64,000 nucleotides of DNA from NCBI GenBank assembly GCA_028583415.1, contig CM053267.1, forward strand, positions 16,487,109-16,551,108, written 5' to 3'. The position numbers and the translations under genes are program-made. This document shows, piece by piece, positions 1-11,264 of the stretch. Below the pieces are notes generated by a model, which saw nothing but the letters and a program-made list of their open reading frames with translations, did no database searches and was not told the DNA's origin. The DNA is from Protea cynaroides. Taxonomy: Eukaryota; Streptophyta; Magnoliopsida; Proteales; Proteaceae. How positions within the stretch are numbered: the stretch's first letter is position 1; each line of letters starts with the position of its first letter.

Positions 1-12
1 TAGCTGCAGTAA

Positions 13-1079
13 ATGCAACAGGCACAAGCTACTATACAAGCTGCCATAGGCATAACTCTTCCAGCTGCACAGACACCTCCAATGCCAGCAGGACAGGCAA
101 GCACAGCTCCAGGGGGAAGTAACACAGTACCCCATGCACCTCAGACTCCCATCATGCAAGCTCAAGTACAAAATCCTGAGATAGCTCAAGGTGGATATCA
201 ATACCAACCACCTATATATGGGGCGTATGTCCCACAACAACTAAATCACTCCAGACTGGTGGAGCATTTTCTGAAACTGAAGCCCAAAGAATTTAATGGC
301 AAGCCAGCAGATCATTTATGGCCGGCACATTGGGTTGACGAAATGGAAAGAAATTTTATAATGATGACATTAAATGAAGAAGAAAAAGTGTTGTGTGCCA
401 CCTTTATGCTGAAAGGAGATGCACACCATTGGTGGAGGTCTACCAGGACATATTTATCAACAAAGCACGCCAAACTGACTTGGGATATTTATAAGGAGGC
501 GTTCTTGAGAAGTACTTTCCGAGAAGTTTCAGAGATTCTATGGAAAGAGAGTTCCTGAGTTTATATCAGGGGCAGATGACCGTGGATGCGTATCAACAGC
601 GTTACGAGGAGCTGTTCTTCTTTGCACCCACCAGTATGCAAGAGGAAAACACCAAGACCCGAAGGTTCGTCATGGGACTTAGGGGAAGCATCTGCGAGCA
701 CGTTCTGGGACATGAAAAGAAAATCTATAATGAAGCGGCACAAATTGCTCGAGTTATAGAATCGAGCCAGAAGGAGAGTTATTTCATGCAAAACAGAGGT
801 ATAAAAAGGCCAGTTGGAAATTCTTATAATGGAGGGAATAATAAGACATTCAAACCCTTCCATGCTCAAGGCTTTACCGCTGCAACCAAGACTACTCCCG
901 TAGCTCAACAGCAACAAAAGCCAATTACTGAAGGGATAAAATGTTTTAACTGCAACCAAGTGGGACATATGGCAAGGGAATGTCCTAAGCCCAAGAAGCA
1001 GCTATATCAAGGACGAGTTTACGCAGTTACATCTGAGGATGCTGTCGCATCGCCTGATGTGGTCACAGGTATGACTTAA
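13..1079 (+). pseudogene. Element A gag (capsid/nucleocapsid), frameshifted
   Basis: Gag forms the virus-like particle and packages element RNA. Frame 1 (13-558) holds a P/Q/A-rich N-terminal stretch and then the Retrotrans_gag core, recognisable from the spaced W, ATFML and AHHWW residues. The frame shifts near 530-550, and the core continues in frame 3 (540-1079). That part ends with a CCHC zinc knuckle (CFNCNQVGHMARECP, about 933-985) and a basic tail. An in-frame TAA lies just before position 13, so the true N-terminus is upstream and already broken or outside the window. The stop at 1077-1079 lies inside the 71-bp intron candidate, so unspliced RNA would give Gag alone. Confidence 0.9.
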
Positions 1080-1139
1080 AATTTTAGTTAGTTGTATTAC
1101 ATTGTATGAGCATGTAGACTAAACCAAAACAAATCACAG
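1069..1139 (+). other. Candidate 71-bp intron between gag and pol of element A
   Basis: The sequence reads CACAG|GTATGA at the left and AATCACAG|GTATCG at the right, a GT-AG pair bounded by a short direct repeat. The 71 bp are AT-rich and contain a branch-point-like ACTAAAC about 18 nt before the acceptor. Removing 1069-1139 joins gag frame 3 to protease frame 2 with no stop: ...VVT, a split glycine codon, then IVPINGIPARVLFDSGATHSF. Left in, the RNA ends Gag at TAA 1077-1079. Element B keeps the homologous 3' half (10388-10432). Splicing is inferred from sequence only. Confidence 0.55.
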
Positions 1140-2035
1140 GTATCGTACCAATTAATGGCATTCCTGCCAGAGTACTCTTTGACTCAGGAGCTACTCATTC
1201 TTTTATATATGTGCCATTTGGAAAGAAGTTGAATTTACCCATCAAAACATTAGACTACAAACTACTTGTACGATCACCTATGGGATTAGAAGTGGAGTTA
1301 GAAAAAGGTTATGAACCATGTCCAGTTCTTATTGATGAAAAGACCTTGGATGTAACCTTGATCCAACTTGAGATGGCAGACTTTGACGTCATCTTGGGAA
1401 TGGACTGGTTAGTTCGGCATTCTGCAAACCTATTGTGTGCCGAAAAGAAGTTGACATTTAAAGACAAAGAAGGAGCAGAGTTCAATTTTTCGAGAACCAA
1501 ACTTCTCTGTAAACGAAATCTCATACTCTCTGCACAAAAGGCTAAGAAGTACATTGAGAAAGGAGCAGTCGGGTATTTAGTACCTGTGGTCGACCTTACC
1601 AAGGAAGCACCACGAATGGAAGATATTGATGTCGTGCGTGACTTTCCAGATGTATTTCCTGAAGAACTACCAGGATTACCACCCGACCGAGCTACAGAGT
1701 TCGTTATAGATCTTATACCTGGAGCCGCACCAGTATCGAAAGCACCTTATAGAATGGCTCCTACTGAACTGAAGGAATTGAAAGTACAACTACAAGAACA
1801 GCTGGACAAGGGTTACATTCACCCTAGTATATCACCATGGGGAGTGCCAGTATTATTCATGAAGAAGAAGGATGGTAGCGTTCGCTTGTGTATAGACTAC
1901 CGAGAACTGAATAAACTGACAATCAAGAATCGGTATCCATTGCCTCAGATCGATGACCTGTTCGATCAGTTGCAAGGTGCCAAAGTGTTCTCCAAGATCG
2001 ATCTTCGGTCAGGCAACCCATCAGCTAAAGATTAA
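1140..2035 (+). pseudogene. Element A pol: aspartic protease and start of reverse transcriptase
   Basis: One open frame encodes the retropepsin active site DSGATHSFI (about 1181-1207), the conserved VILGMDWL segment near 1389-1412, the linker before RT, and the RT N-terminus with VRLCIDYRELNKLTIKNRYPLP and KIDLRSG. The protease cleaves Gag-Pol. The frame is lost at 2012-2022, where the SGYHQLKI motif of the family is disrupted by a one-base shift. No start codon is expected, because pol is normally made as a fusion with Gag; here the intron candidate provides the junction. Confidence 0.92.
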
Positions 2036-3263
2036 GGACGGTGATATTCCCAAGACAGCATTCAGTTCCAAATATGGACATTATGAATTTTTGGTCATGT
2101 CTTTTGGATTGACAAACGCACCAGCAACCTTTATGGAACTTATGAATCGGGTATTCCACTATATGTTGGATACGTCGGTTATTGTATTCATTGATGATAT
2201 ATTGGTCTACTCCAAAGACGAGGAAACTCATATTAAGAATCTAAATGCCGCTCTGCAGCGACTACGTAAGGAGAAGCTCTACGTCAAATTTTCAAAGTGC
2301 GACTTTTGGCTAAAGGAAGTCGCTTTTCTAGGCCATGTAGTATCCGCCGAAGGAATTAAAGTAGATCCCAACAAGATCGAGGCTATTGTAAAGTGGGAAG
2401 CACCGAAGAGCGTTGCAGAAATTAAAAGTTTCTTAGGTCTAGCTGGGTATTATCGACGATTTGTGGAAGACTATTCCCGAATTTCCATACCTCTCATCAG
2501 CTTGACTAAAAAGGGCAAGAAGTTTGCTTGGACTGATAAATGCGAGAAGAGTTTCCAAGCATTGAAGGCTAGATTGATATCCGCTCCGATCTTGACCATC
2601 TCGATTCCAAGACAACCATTTATCTTGTACACCGATGCTTCAGGACTAGGATTAGGATGTGTACTTATGCAAGGAGAACAAGTAATTGCTTATGCCTCAA
2701 GACAATTGAAGACACATGAGAAGAACTATCCCACTCATGATTTGGATCTAGCGACAGTAGTACATGCTGTCAAAATATGGAGACATTATCTGTACGGGGA
2801 GAAGTTTCAGATTAAATCAGACCATAAAAATCTTACTTATCTGTTTAATCAGAAGGAGCTGAATATGAGACAAAGAAGATGGCTGGAATTATTGAAAGAC
2901 TATGACTGTGATATCCAGTATCATCCAGGGAAAGCTAATGTAGTAGCCGATGCGTTGAGTAGAAAGGCAATGATAAAATCGCAGGGAGAGGTTAGCACAA
3001 CTGCCGCAATGTGTACTACCAGAAAGGTATTCACTCAGGATAATGAGCAGTTTGTGATAGATGCACCGGATGGATCAGCCAACCAAGTATTTATTCATCG
3101 GTTATCAAATATGTTCGCCGCATTGAAGATTACACCGGATATAATTGATGAAGTAAAGACAACTATCAAATCAGATCCTTACCTAAGAACGGTACAAGAG
3201 GACATCGAAAAAGGTAGGACTATCCCTGAGTTCACCTTGGACGAAGAAAAGTTACTGAAGTAG
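2015..3263 (+). pseudogene. Element A pol: reverse transcriptase and RNase H
   Basis: Frame 3 continues RT with SFGLTNAPATFMELMNRVF and the catalytic FIDDILVYS box (about 2187-2213, the family's Y/F-x-DD motif), then the connection (FLGLAGYYRRFVEDYS) and an RNase H domain beginning YTDASGLGLGCVLMQ (about 2626-2670). It ends with DALSRKA and a linker. These activities copy element RNA into DNA and remove the template. A TAG at 3261-3263 interrupts the frame before integrase. Confidence 0.93.
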
Positions 3264-4378
3264 AAAGGAAGAGTATGTGTACCTGAAACAGAAAGCTTGG
3301 ACATTAGTTATCGATTGATGAAAGAAGCCCATACCACCATCTATTCGATACATCCTGGAAGTACAAAAATGTATCATGATCTGAAGAAATTATATTGGTG
3401 GAGATGAATGAAAGCAGACGTAGCTAAGTTTGTGTCTCAATGCCTAAATTGTCAGAAAGTAAAGGCTGAACGACAAAAACCGGCCAGACTGTTACAGTCG
3501 TTATCGGAACCAGCATGGAAATGGGACTGCATCACTATGGACTTCGTCACAGGATTACCATTGACTCCTCGAGTAGTTGACGCAGTTTGGGTGATTGTAG
3601 ACCGCCTGACTAAAACAGATCGCTTTATACCTATAAGACCTCAGTATACACTGGAGAGGTTAGCTAAGTTGTATGTGGACAACATTGTGCGATTACACAG
3701 TGTACCTGAAAGCATTGTGTCCGACAGAGATCCACGATTTACTTCAATGTTTTGGGAAGGATTGCAAAAGGCTATGGGCACAACATTGAAGTTTAGTACT
3801 GCATTTCATCCACAAACAGATGGATAGTCAGAGCGTGCAATTTAGATTCTAGAAGATATGCTTCGAGCATGTGTAATTGATTTTAAAGGATCATGGGATA
3901 AAAAGTTACCATTGATTGAGTTCGCTTATAACAATAGCTATCAGGCTACTATACAAATGTCACCCTATGAAGCACTGTATGGCAGGAAATGTCGAACTCC
4001 TTTGTTTTGGAATGAAGTTGGGGAACGTAGTATTGTTGGACCAGAATTTGTTGAAGATACTTGTCGAGTGGTCGACATTATCAAGGAAAAAGTGAGGACA
4101 GCTCAGAATCGTCAGAAGCAATATGCAGATACCCGACGCCGAGACCTTGAATTCGTCGTGGGTGATAAAGTATTCTTAAAAGTATCGCCTATGCGAGGAT
4201 TGAAACGGTTCGGACAAAAAGGGAAATTAAGTCCAAGATATGTCGGTCCATATGAGATTCTAGCTAAGCGTGGAAAAGTGGCTTACCAGTTAGCACTACC
4301 ACAATCTATGTCAATTGTGCATGACGTATTTCATATTTCCTTATTGAAGAAGTATGTCAAGGATCCAACGCACGTCTG
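3264..4378 (+). pseudogene. Element A pol: integrase
   Basis: The frame matches RT but carries stops at 3261 and about 3405, 3825 and 3843. The HHCC zinc-binding segment (two H near 3329-3355, CLNC near 3440) is followed by the DDE core: DFVTGLP, SDRDPRFTSMFWE and FHPQTDG. The C-terminal part has the GPY-type module (SPRYVGPYEIL, about 4231-4263) seen in chromoviruses. Integrase inserts the cDNA with a 5-bp stagger, consistent with the 5-bp duplications in this window. Confidence 0.93.
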
Positions 4379-4396
4379 ACAGTAGATCTACCTGAT

Positions 4397-4591
4397 TTGA
4401 CTGATGATTTGACATTTGAAGTAACACCAATTGAAATCACCAGCCAAAAGGTTCAACGACTACGCAACCGTGTATATATTATGTTTAAGGTTAAGGTAAC
4501 CTGGAGAAGCAGAGATATGGAAGAAATCACATGGGAAGAAGATAATGCTATGCGAAAGCAATACCCTCATCTATTCGACTCAAAAGGTATG
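4397..4591 (+). pseudogene. Element A pol: C-terminal chromodomain, cut by insertion of element B
   Basis: After a frame change near 4378-4397 the sequence encodes LRNRVYIMFKVKVTW, then EEITWEEDNAMRKQYPHLF, the pattern of the plant chromovirus chromodomain thought to steer integration to heterochromatin. The frame ends abruptly at the GTATG pentamer (4587-4591). Its continuation, TACAATTTCGAGGAT, is found 10.6 kb away at 15217. This pinpoints the insertion site of element B. Confidence 0.88.
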
Positions 4592-6897
4592 TGTCACACC
4601 CCAATTCTGCACTGTACAGAATGGTGTGATGAACCGCTAGCAAACCAACGGTTCAACCAGGATCTCGAGTAGGCTATCCCCGTTTTATCTAAACTTTCAC
4701 ACATCCATAATCACAATCAGAGTAAATACACAATAGCGGAAATTTCATAATAAAATGAACTGAGGATCTACAGTGATATAAATATTAAATAGTAAATTAT
4801 TCTGTATCAACTGAGACATAAATAATTATTAAATACATGTCTTTATTAAATTCAAATAAAGAAACCTAAGAAAAATATCTAATCGAATACACACGAGTTG
4901 CACTCGTAAAAGGAGTCGTGTGTATCCACTTTAGCTCCAGCTTCCATTGCTGTCACGTTCCCGTACGCAGACGCATTCACATAATCTTCAATGGTATAAC
5001 CTGCATCATCAACTAAAAATATTCAACGTCGAGGGGTGAGCACACATCATGGCTCAGTGAGTAGACAAAACAATGCAACAGTACATATGCATGCAATCAA
5101 TTTATATCTTTGGTCCGGTTTAAAGTTTTTAGTATGCAATAGAAAGGTTTAGGTAGTCAAAGGTCGCGTTTATTGACCCCGCCTCTATACACAAGTGTGT
5201 GACGTCACCCGAAGATCACGTTTACCATCGACTCACATGCACCCAACCATGAACATTATATAACAAAGGTTAACGTTTATTGCTATATATTGCCATACCA
5301 ACACGTAAGCCCCTGTTGGCGAGGGCTGCAAACTGGGCTCGCAACTAACCAATCCTAATGCCAAAAGTGTATCCAAGGCCTCACCCCAGCATCCCTCAGA
5401 ATATCCATAGAGATAGAGCTAAGGCCCCCCGGTAGAGTCAGAGACTACAAGGACCGAGACCACCTCCCCTGATACTCTACGACATAATAGTTCTGCTAAA
5501 ATAATGGCGATACGACAATGCTAATGCACAAGACTTGAGTTAGAGATAGAGCTAAAGTGTTGAGACCCGCCAAAGGTTAACGTTTATTGACGTTCTCATC
5601 ACACCTCCCCTGATACTCGCTCGCATCAAGTACACTAACCACACACATACAATCACATGCCTATTCTTATCATCATCATCATCATGATGTTATAAACTAT
5701 AAAATAAATATGCATGAACAAATAATAGAAATATTGGATGACATGTTGTATGCACATTACAAACACTTTCGCATAGAATCAAGCATGGCATAGGACTCAA
5801 GAAAATAGAAAATAGTTTTGTTATTAACCAATTAGTTTGGAGTTCCGGTTCCTCACCTTAGCTTGCTAATAACTACTCTTCCAAGCTTTAGAATCACCTT
5901 TACAATGTTATTATATTGCTAGAAGACCTAACAAAGCCGATAAAATTTAATTAGAATTTATTTAGAATTTAAAAACCATTTTGTTAACTGAGGGTCGGAG
6001 GTAGGGTCGAAGTCCTGATCGACCCTCGGTGCGACCCTCCCCAAACTCTGAACTTCCCGAACACTGAGGGTCGATGGTCAGAATCACCTAGGGTCGGATG
6101 GTCATCGACCCTTGGTGCGACCCTCGGTGCACTTTGGCCCAATTCCCTCATTTTAATCCATTCTTCATGCTTGGGATCCTATGGCTTACTCCTACATTCC
6201 ATTCTACATTCATTCCATGGTCTGAAACCATGTATAACCCACCTAGATAGCTTTCATGCATTCTGCTATGGTTTTCCATGAAAACCTAACCATAGATTGA
6301 TGGTTTGGGTTTCTCTGAGATCACACTCTCAACAATAACTAACCTAAGGTCTGTAGAAACTCATGGAATTAGTATCCATACCTGAGAAGAATAATCTTTT
6401 TCTGAAACTCTTCTCTTTTGGCTTAATTTTCTTTCTTGTTTCTCTTCTTCTTCTTTTCCTTCTCTTCTCTTTCTCTCAACTCAATTAGGGTTGTGAAAGG
6501 AGTGAAAGTGGCTTGGGGACGTCCTTTAAATAGAGTAGGAACATTCTAAAATAAGTCCCTTTGAGATTAGGAAAGAATCCCCATCGAAAATTAGGAAATT
6601 TCCTAATTCTATTTCCTACGGTAACCGAGGGTCGATGGGAGGGTCGATGATCCCGTCGACCCTAGGGTTCTAAGCTGTCCGACCCTCCCTTCAAAACTGA
6701 GGGTCTGACTTTCTGCTTTGGGAGGTCCGACCCTGCTTAGCTGGGTATGCGACCCTCCCTTCAAATTAAGTGTTTTTGGGTCGATTTGATACCTGGGATC
6801 TCGATCTCCTTCACGCCCTTAGTGCATTTGACTCGACCATGACGGGTAAACCTGGTTCAAGGTGGTAAGACCGGGTTAGATTGACACGGGTCTAACA
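4592..6897 (-). repeat. 3' LTR of element B
   Basis: On the + strand it begins TGTCACACCCCAATTC and ends GGGTCTAACA, so on the element strand it runs TGTTAGACCC...GGGGTGTGACA. It is collinear with 12906-15211. It contains two clusters of inverted GGGTCGA/TCGACCC motifs (about 5985-6125 and 6620-6760) around a CT-rich segment, a TATTTAAA-type TATA box, and the conserved 45-codon frame at 4879-5013. Confidence 0.95.
4879..5013 (-). other. Conserved LTR mini-ORF, copy in element B 3' LTR
   Basis: These 135 bp encode VDDAGYTIEDYV... and end ECNSCVFD with TAG. Length and stop position match the copies at 13193-13327, 17121-17255, 41223-41357 and 45060-45194. The reading frame follows GATGATGCAG|GT, a possible splice acceptor. 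No known domain is recognised. Confidence 0.6.
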
Positions 6898-6912
6898 ACT
6901 CACCCCAACTTA
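6898..6912 (-). other. Polypurine tract of element B
   Basis: The minus strand reads AAGTTGGGGTGAGT directly before the 3' LTR (TGTTAGACCC). This is the expected primer site for plus-strand DNA synthesis and matches the tract of element A at 15241-15255. Confidence 0.8.
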
Positions 6913-6929
6913 TTAAAATTTTGTCCTCG

Positions 6930-7120
6930 AAATTGTATGTACCTTCTGAATCAAATAAGTGAGGGTATTGCTTTCGCATAGCATTCCCTTCTTCCCATGT
7001 AACTTCTTCCATGTCTCTACTTTTCCATGTGACCTTAACATAGTAGATATCTCTGTTGCGTAGACGTTGAACCTTTCAACTAGTGATTTCTGTTGGTATT
7101 ACCTCAAATGTCAAATCATC
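6930..7120 (-). pseudogene. Element B pol: chromodomain
   Basis: The minus strand encodes KVQRLRNRDIYYVKVTW, then EEVTWEEGNAMRKQYPHLF, the same C-terminal chromodomain as in element A. It continues past the point where A was cut (SEGTYNFEDKILISWGE) into the polypurine tract. One in-frame TGA precedes KVQRL. The stretch 7121-7230 is the short linker from integrase, out of frame with it. Confidence 0.82.
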
Positions 7121-7230
7121 AATCAATTCCGGCAAATCCACTGTCAAAACATGCGTTGGGTCTTTGACATACTTCTTCAATAGGGAAATGTGAAATACGT
7201 CATGCACACTTGACATAGATGGTGGTAGTG

Positions 7231-8058
7231 CTAACTGATAAGCCACTTTTCCACGCTTAGCTCTAGAATTTCATATGGCCCGACATATCTTGGACTTAGT
7301 TTCCCTTTCTGTTCGAACCTTTTCAATCCTCGCATAGGCGATACCTTCAAAGAAACTTTATCACCTACAGCGAACTCCAGATCTCTGCGTCGAGTATCTG
7401 CATATTGCTTCTGACGGTTCTGAGCCGTTCTCACTCTTTCCTTGATAATGTCAACCACTCGACAAGTCTCTTCAACAAATTCTGGTCCAACAATACTACG
7501 TTCTCCAACTTCATTCCAAAACAAAGGAGTTCGACACTTCCTGCCATACAATGCTTCATAAGGTGACATCTGTAAAGTAGCCTGATAGTTGTTGTTATAC
7601 GCGAACTCGTTCAATGATAACTTTTCATCCCATGATCCTTTGAAATCAATTACACATGCTTGTAGCATATCTTCTAGAATCTGAATTGTACGCTCTGACT
7701 GTTCGTCTGTCTGTGGGTGGAATGCGATAATGAACTTCAGCGTTGGACCCATAGCCTTTTGCAATCCCTCCCAAAACTTGGAAGTAAATCGTGGATATCT
7801 ATCAGACACAATGCTTTCTGGTACACCGTGTAACCAAAAAATATTATCCACATACATCTTCGCTAACATTTCCAGTGTATACTGAGGTCGTATAGGTATG
7901 AAACGAGTTGTTTTAGTCAGACGGTCCACAATCACCCAAACTGCGTCAACTACTCGAGGAGTCAATGGTAGCCCTGTGACGAAGTCCAAAGTGATGCAGT
8001 CCCATTTCCATGCTGGTTCCGGATAATGGTCTGAATGGATCCTGCGGGTCTTTGTCAT
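7231..8058 (-). pseudogene. Element B pol: integrase catalytic core and GPY module
   Basis: An open frame of 275 codons holds DFVTGLP, SDRYPRFTSKFWE, FHPQTDEQSERT and SPRYVGPYEIL. In SDRYPRF a Y replaces the D of the usual SDRDPRF; the catalytic D of SD remains. The frame is shifted relative to the upstream RT-RNase H frame at about 8055-8058 and is lost again near 7260. Confidence 0.92.
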
Positions 8059-9584
8059 TCAACCTTTACCTTCTGACAATTTAGGCATTGGGACACGAAC
8101 TTAGCTACATCTGCTTTCATTCTCCTCCACCAATATAGTTTCTTTAGGTCATGATACATTTTTGTACTTCCAGGATGTATCGAATAGATGGTGGTGTGGG
8201 ATTCCTTCATCAGTCGGTGTCTAATGTCTACACTTTCTGTTTCAGGTACACATATTCTTCCTTTGTATTTCGGTACCTTCTCGTCATCCAAGGTAAACTC
8301 AGGGTTGGTCCTACCTTTCTCAATATCTTCTTGTACTTTTCTCAGATAAGGATCTACTTTGATAGTTGTCTTCACTTCATCCACTATATCCGGTATAATC
8401 TTCAATGCCGCGAACATATTCGAAAACCCATGAATAAACCCTTGGTTGGCTGATCCATCCGTTGTATCTATTACATACTGCTCGTTTCCGTGATTGAATA
8501 CCATTCCGATAATACACATTGCTGCAGTTGTACTAATCTCTCCTTGCGACTTTATCATTGCTTTTCTGCTTAACGCATCCGCTACTACGTTCGCTTTTCC
8601 CGGATGATTCTGGATATCACAATCATAGTCTTTCAATAGTTCCAGCCATCTTCTTTGTCTCATATTCAACTCCTTCTGATTAAATAAATAAGTAAGACTT
8701 TTATGGTCCGATTTAATCTGGAATTTCTCCCCGTATAGGTAATATCTCCATATCTTGACCGCATGTACTACTGCCGCTAGCTCCAGGTCATGAGTGGGAT
8801 AATTTTTCTCATGTACCTTTAACTGTCTTGAAGCATAAGCAATCACTTGCTCTCCTTGCATAAGCACATATCCCAATCCCAGTCCCGACGCATCAGTGTA
8901 TAAAGTAAAGGTCTGTCCTGGAACGGGAATAGTCAAGATCGGAGTGGATATCAATCTGGTCTTCAGCGTTTGGAAACTCTTCTCACATTTATCAGTCCAC
9001 ACAAACCTTTCACCTTTCTTAGTCAAACTGGTGAGAGGGACGGCAATCCGAGAATAGTCTTCTACGAATCTCCGATAATAACCAGCTAGACCTAGAAAAC
9101 TTTTAATTTCTGAAACGCTCTTTGGCGCTTCCCACTTCACAATAGCCTCGATCTTGCTGGGGTCCACTTTGATTCCTTCAGCGGATACTACATGGGCTAG
9201 GAAGGCGACTTCACTTAGCCAAAACTCGCACTTTGAAAATTTGGCATATAACTTCTCTTTCTTTAAACGTTGTAGGGCTGCATTTAGGTTCTTGATATGG
9301 GTTTCCTCATCATTGGAGTATACCAATATATCATCAATAAATACTATAACTGAAGTATCCAACATATCGTAGAAAACTCGGTTCATAAGTTCCATGAACG
9401 TTGCCGGTGCATTAGTTAATCCGAAAGACATTACCAAAAATTCATAATGTCCATATCTGGTCCTGAATGCTGTCTTCGGAATATCACCTTCTTTAATCTT
9501 CAGCTGATGATAGCCTGATCAAAGGTCGATCTTAGAAAATACTTTTGCTCCTTGTAACTGGTCGAACAAGTCATCGATCCGAGG
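8055..9584 (-). pseudogene. Element B pol: reverse transcriptase, RNase H and integrase zinc finger
   Basis: The main open stretch (9437-8055, 460 codons) begins at SFGLTNAPATFMELMNRVF. It carries FIDDILVYS (RT active site), FLGLAGYYRRFVEDYS, YTDASGLGLGYVLMQ (RNase H) and, at its end, the integrase zinc-binding H/H/C/C residues ending CLNCQKVK. Between 9584 and 9437 the same frame has in-frame stops where KIDLRSGYHQLKI should be. This is the best preserved enzyme block in the window. Confidence 0.93.
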
Positions 9585-10387
9585 TCATGGGTATCGATTC
9601 ATGATTGTCAGTTTATTCAACTCCCGATAGTCGATGCATAATCGAATGCTACCATCCTTCTTCTTTACGAACAACACCGGTGCCCCCCATGGAGATATAC
9701 TGGGTCGAATATAACCCTTGTCCAGTAGTTCTTGTAGTTGCACCTTCAGTTCCTTCAGTTCCGTAGGAGCCATTCTGTAAGGTGTTTTTGATACTGGTGC
9801 GGCTCCAAGTATAAGGTCTATCACAAACTCTATGGCTTGGTCGGGTGGTAATCTGGGTAGTTACTCCGGAAATACGTCAGGGTAGTCTCGCACGACGTCA
9901 ATGTCTTCCATTCGTGGTGCTTCCTTGGTTAGGTCGACCACTGACACTAGATACCCGACTGCCCCCTTCTCAAGGCACTTCTTAGCCTTTAGTGCTGAAA
10001 GTATGAGCTTGCGTCTCCGGGAAAGTTTGGTTCCCGAGAAACTGAATTCTGCTCCTTCTTTGTCTTTGAACGTTAGCTTCTTTTCGGCGCATAACAGATT
10101 TGCAGAATGCCGAGCTAACCAGTCCATTCCCAAGATGACATCAAAGTGTGCCATCTCAAGTTCTATCAAGGTTGCATCGAAGGTCTTCTCTCCAAGGAGA
10201 ACTGGACATGGTCCATAACCTTTCTCTAATTCCACTTCTAATCCCATCGGTGATCGTACAAGTAATTTGTAGTCTAATGTTTTGATGGGTAGATTTATCT
10301 TCTTTCCAAATGCCACAGATATAAAGGAATGAGTAGCTCCGGAATCAAAGAGTACTCTGGCGGGCATGCCATTTATAGGTACAATAC
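9585..10387 (-). pseudogene. Element B pol: protease and RT N-terminus
   Basis: The same frame as the downstream RT encodes PARVLFDSGATHSFISVAFG (protease active site DSG), VILGMDWLARHSANLL and VVRDYPDVFPE, then a TAA at about 9858. It resumes with PYRMAPTELKELKVQLQE and RLCIDYRELNKLTIMNRYP, stopping near 9583. The upstream limit of homology to element A is the intron-like segment at 10388-10432; no gag precedes it. Confidence 0.9.
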
Positions 10388-10432
10388 CTGTGATTTATTT
10401 TTACTTAGTCTACATGCTCATACAATATAAAT
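10388..10432 (-). other. Retained 3' part of the gag-pol intron candidate in element B
   Basis: The minus strand reads ATTGTATGAGCATGTAGACT, then AATCACAG|GTATTGT, matching 1101-1145 of element A including the acceptor AG and the CTAA branch-like bases. Homology to A stops just beyond (about 10432), and unrelated sequence begins. The donor side and all of gag are missing. Confidence 0.6.
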
Positions 10433-10445
10433 ACTGCCTTTTCTA

Positions 10446-10660
10446 TGCAGGGTCGATGGTGAGGGTTGATGGTATGTCCGACCCTTGGTATCCGACCCTG
10501 GGAATGACCTGTTCTTCCCGAGAGCTGAGGGTCGATGCGAGGGTCGATGGGTGTCCGACCCTCAGTTCCGACCCTTAGTTTTCTGTCAGATTCCCGAGAG
10601 CCGAGGGTCGATGGGAGGGTCGATTCGAGGGTCGATTGTTCTAGTCGAATTGTCCAACCC
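10446..10660. repeat. GGGTCGATGG/CCGACCC motif array upstream of the antisense gene in element B
   Basis: At least ten copies of GGGTCGA, GGGTTGA or their complement CCGACCC lie within about 200 bp. They are the same motifs that form the two clusters in the LTRs of A and B (5985-6125, 6620-6760, 14300-14440, 14940-15080). The array is followed at 10661-10818 by a C/T-rich leader-like stretch. Confidence 0.7.
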
Positions 10661-10818
10661 TCAGACTAAAAATCAGATTTTTAAGATCCGATTTTGGGTC
10701 ATTTCTTATTATTTCCCTCCCGTTTCGACTCGTCTCTCCCCCCTGAGTTGCTACAGTGCTACTCCACTGTAGTGGATCGATTTTAGTCCGGGTTTCGACG
10801 TCCATGTCATCCATACAG

Positions 10819-11260
10819 TATGTTCTCTCATTTTTACCTGTTTTTAGGTTTCCATTTCTAGGTTTTTGCCCATTTAACTTGTCTTTTTCAAATTAAACTT
10901 TTTCAAACCGTAAAAATTCGATTTTTATTGGGGGCTTTTGTTATTGGGGTCTCGAGGAACAAAAACCCTCAAAAATTTTTGAGTTTCATCGGTTGGTTAT
11001 CGAGAAACTTGAATTTTTCCCTTTTTGCCCTAATTTATCGAAATTTTTTATTTTTCTTGATTTTCTTCAAATTGGACATCGTCAGTTAAAATTTTCTACT
11101 GCATGTGGGTTGTAGGGTATGTTTAAACCTACGTAAGTTCTCATGCCCACTTGTATGGTGAGAAATGGGGCTTTATGGTCAGCTTACGTCATTATTAAAT
11201 CAAATTTTGGATTTTTTTCCTATTAACTCCTTGTTTTCCTTCTCTTTCTTATTTTGCAGA
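10819..11260 (+). other. Possible 5'-UTR intron of the antisense gene in element B
   Basis: CATACA|GTATGTTCTC (donor near 10819) and TTATTTTGCAG|ATACCATGG (acceptor 11259-11260) bound an AT- and T-rich segment immediately before the ATG at 11265. The arrangement looks like a leader intron. No transcript evidence is available. Confidence 0.35.
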
Positions 11261-11264
11261 TACC

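Noticed and set aside
561..968. 135-codon minus-strand frame in gag of A
   Set aside because: It is the shadow of the real gag frame on the other strand.
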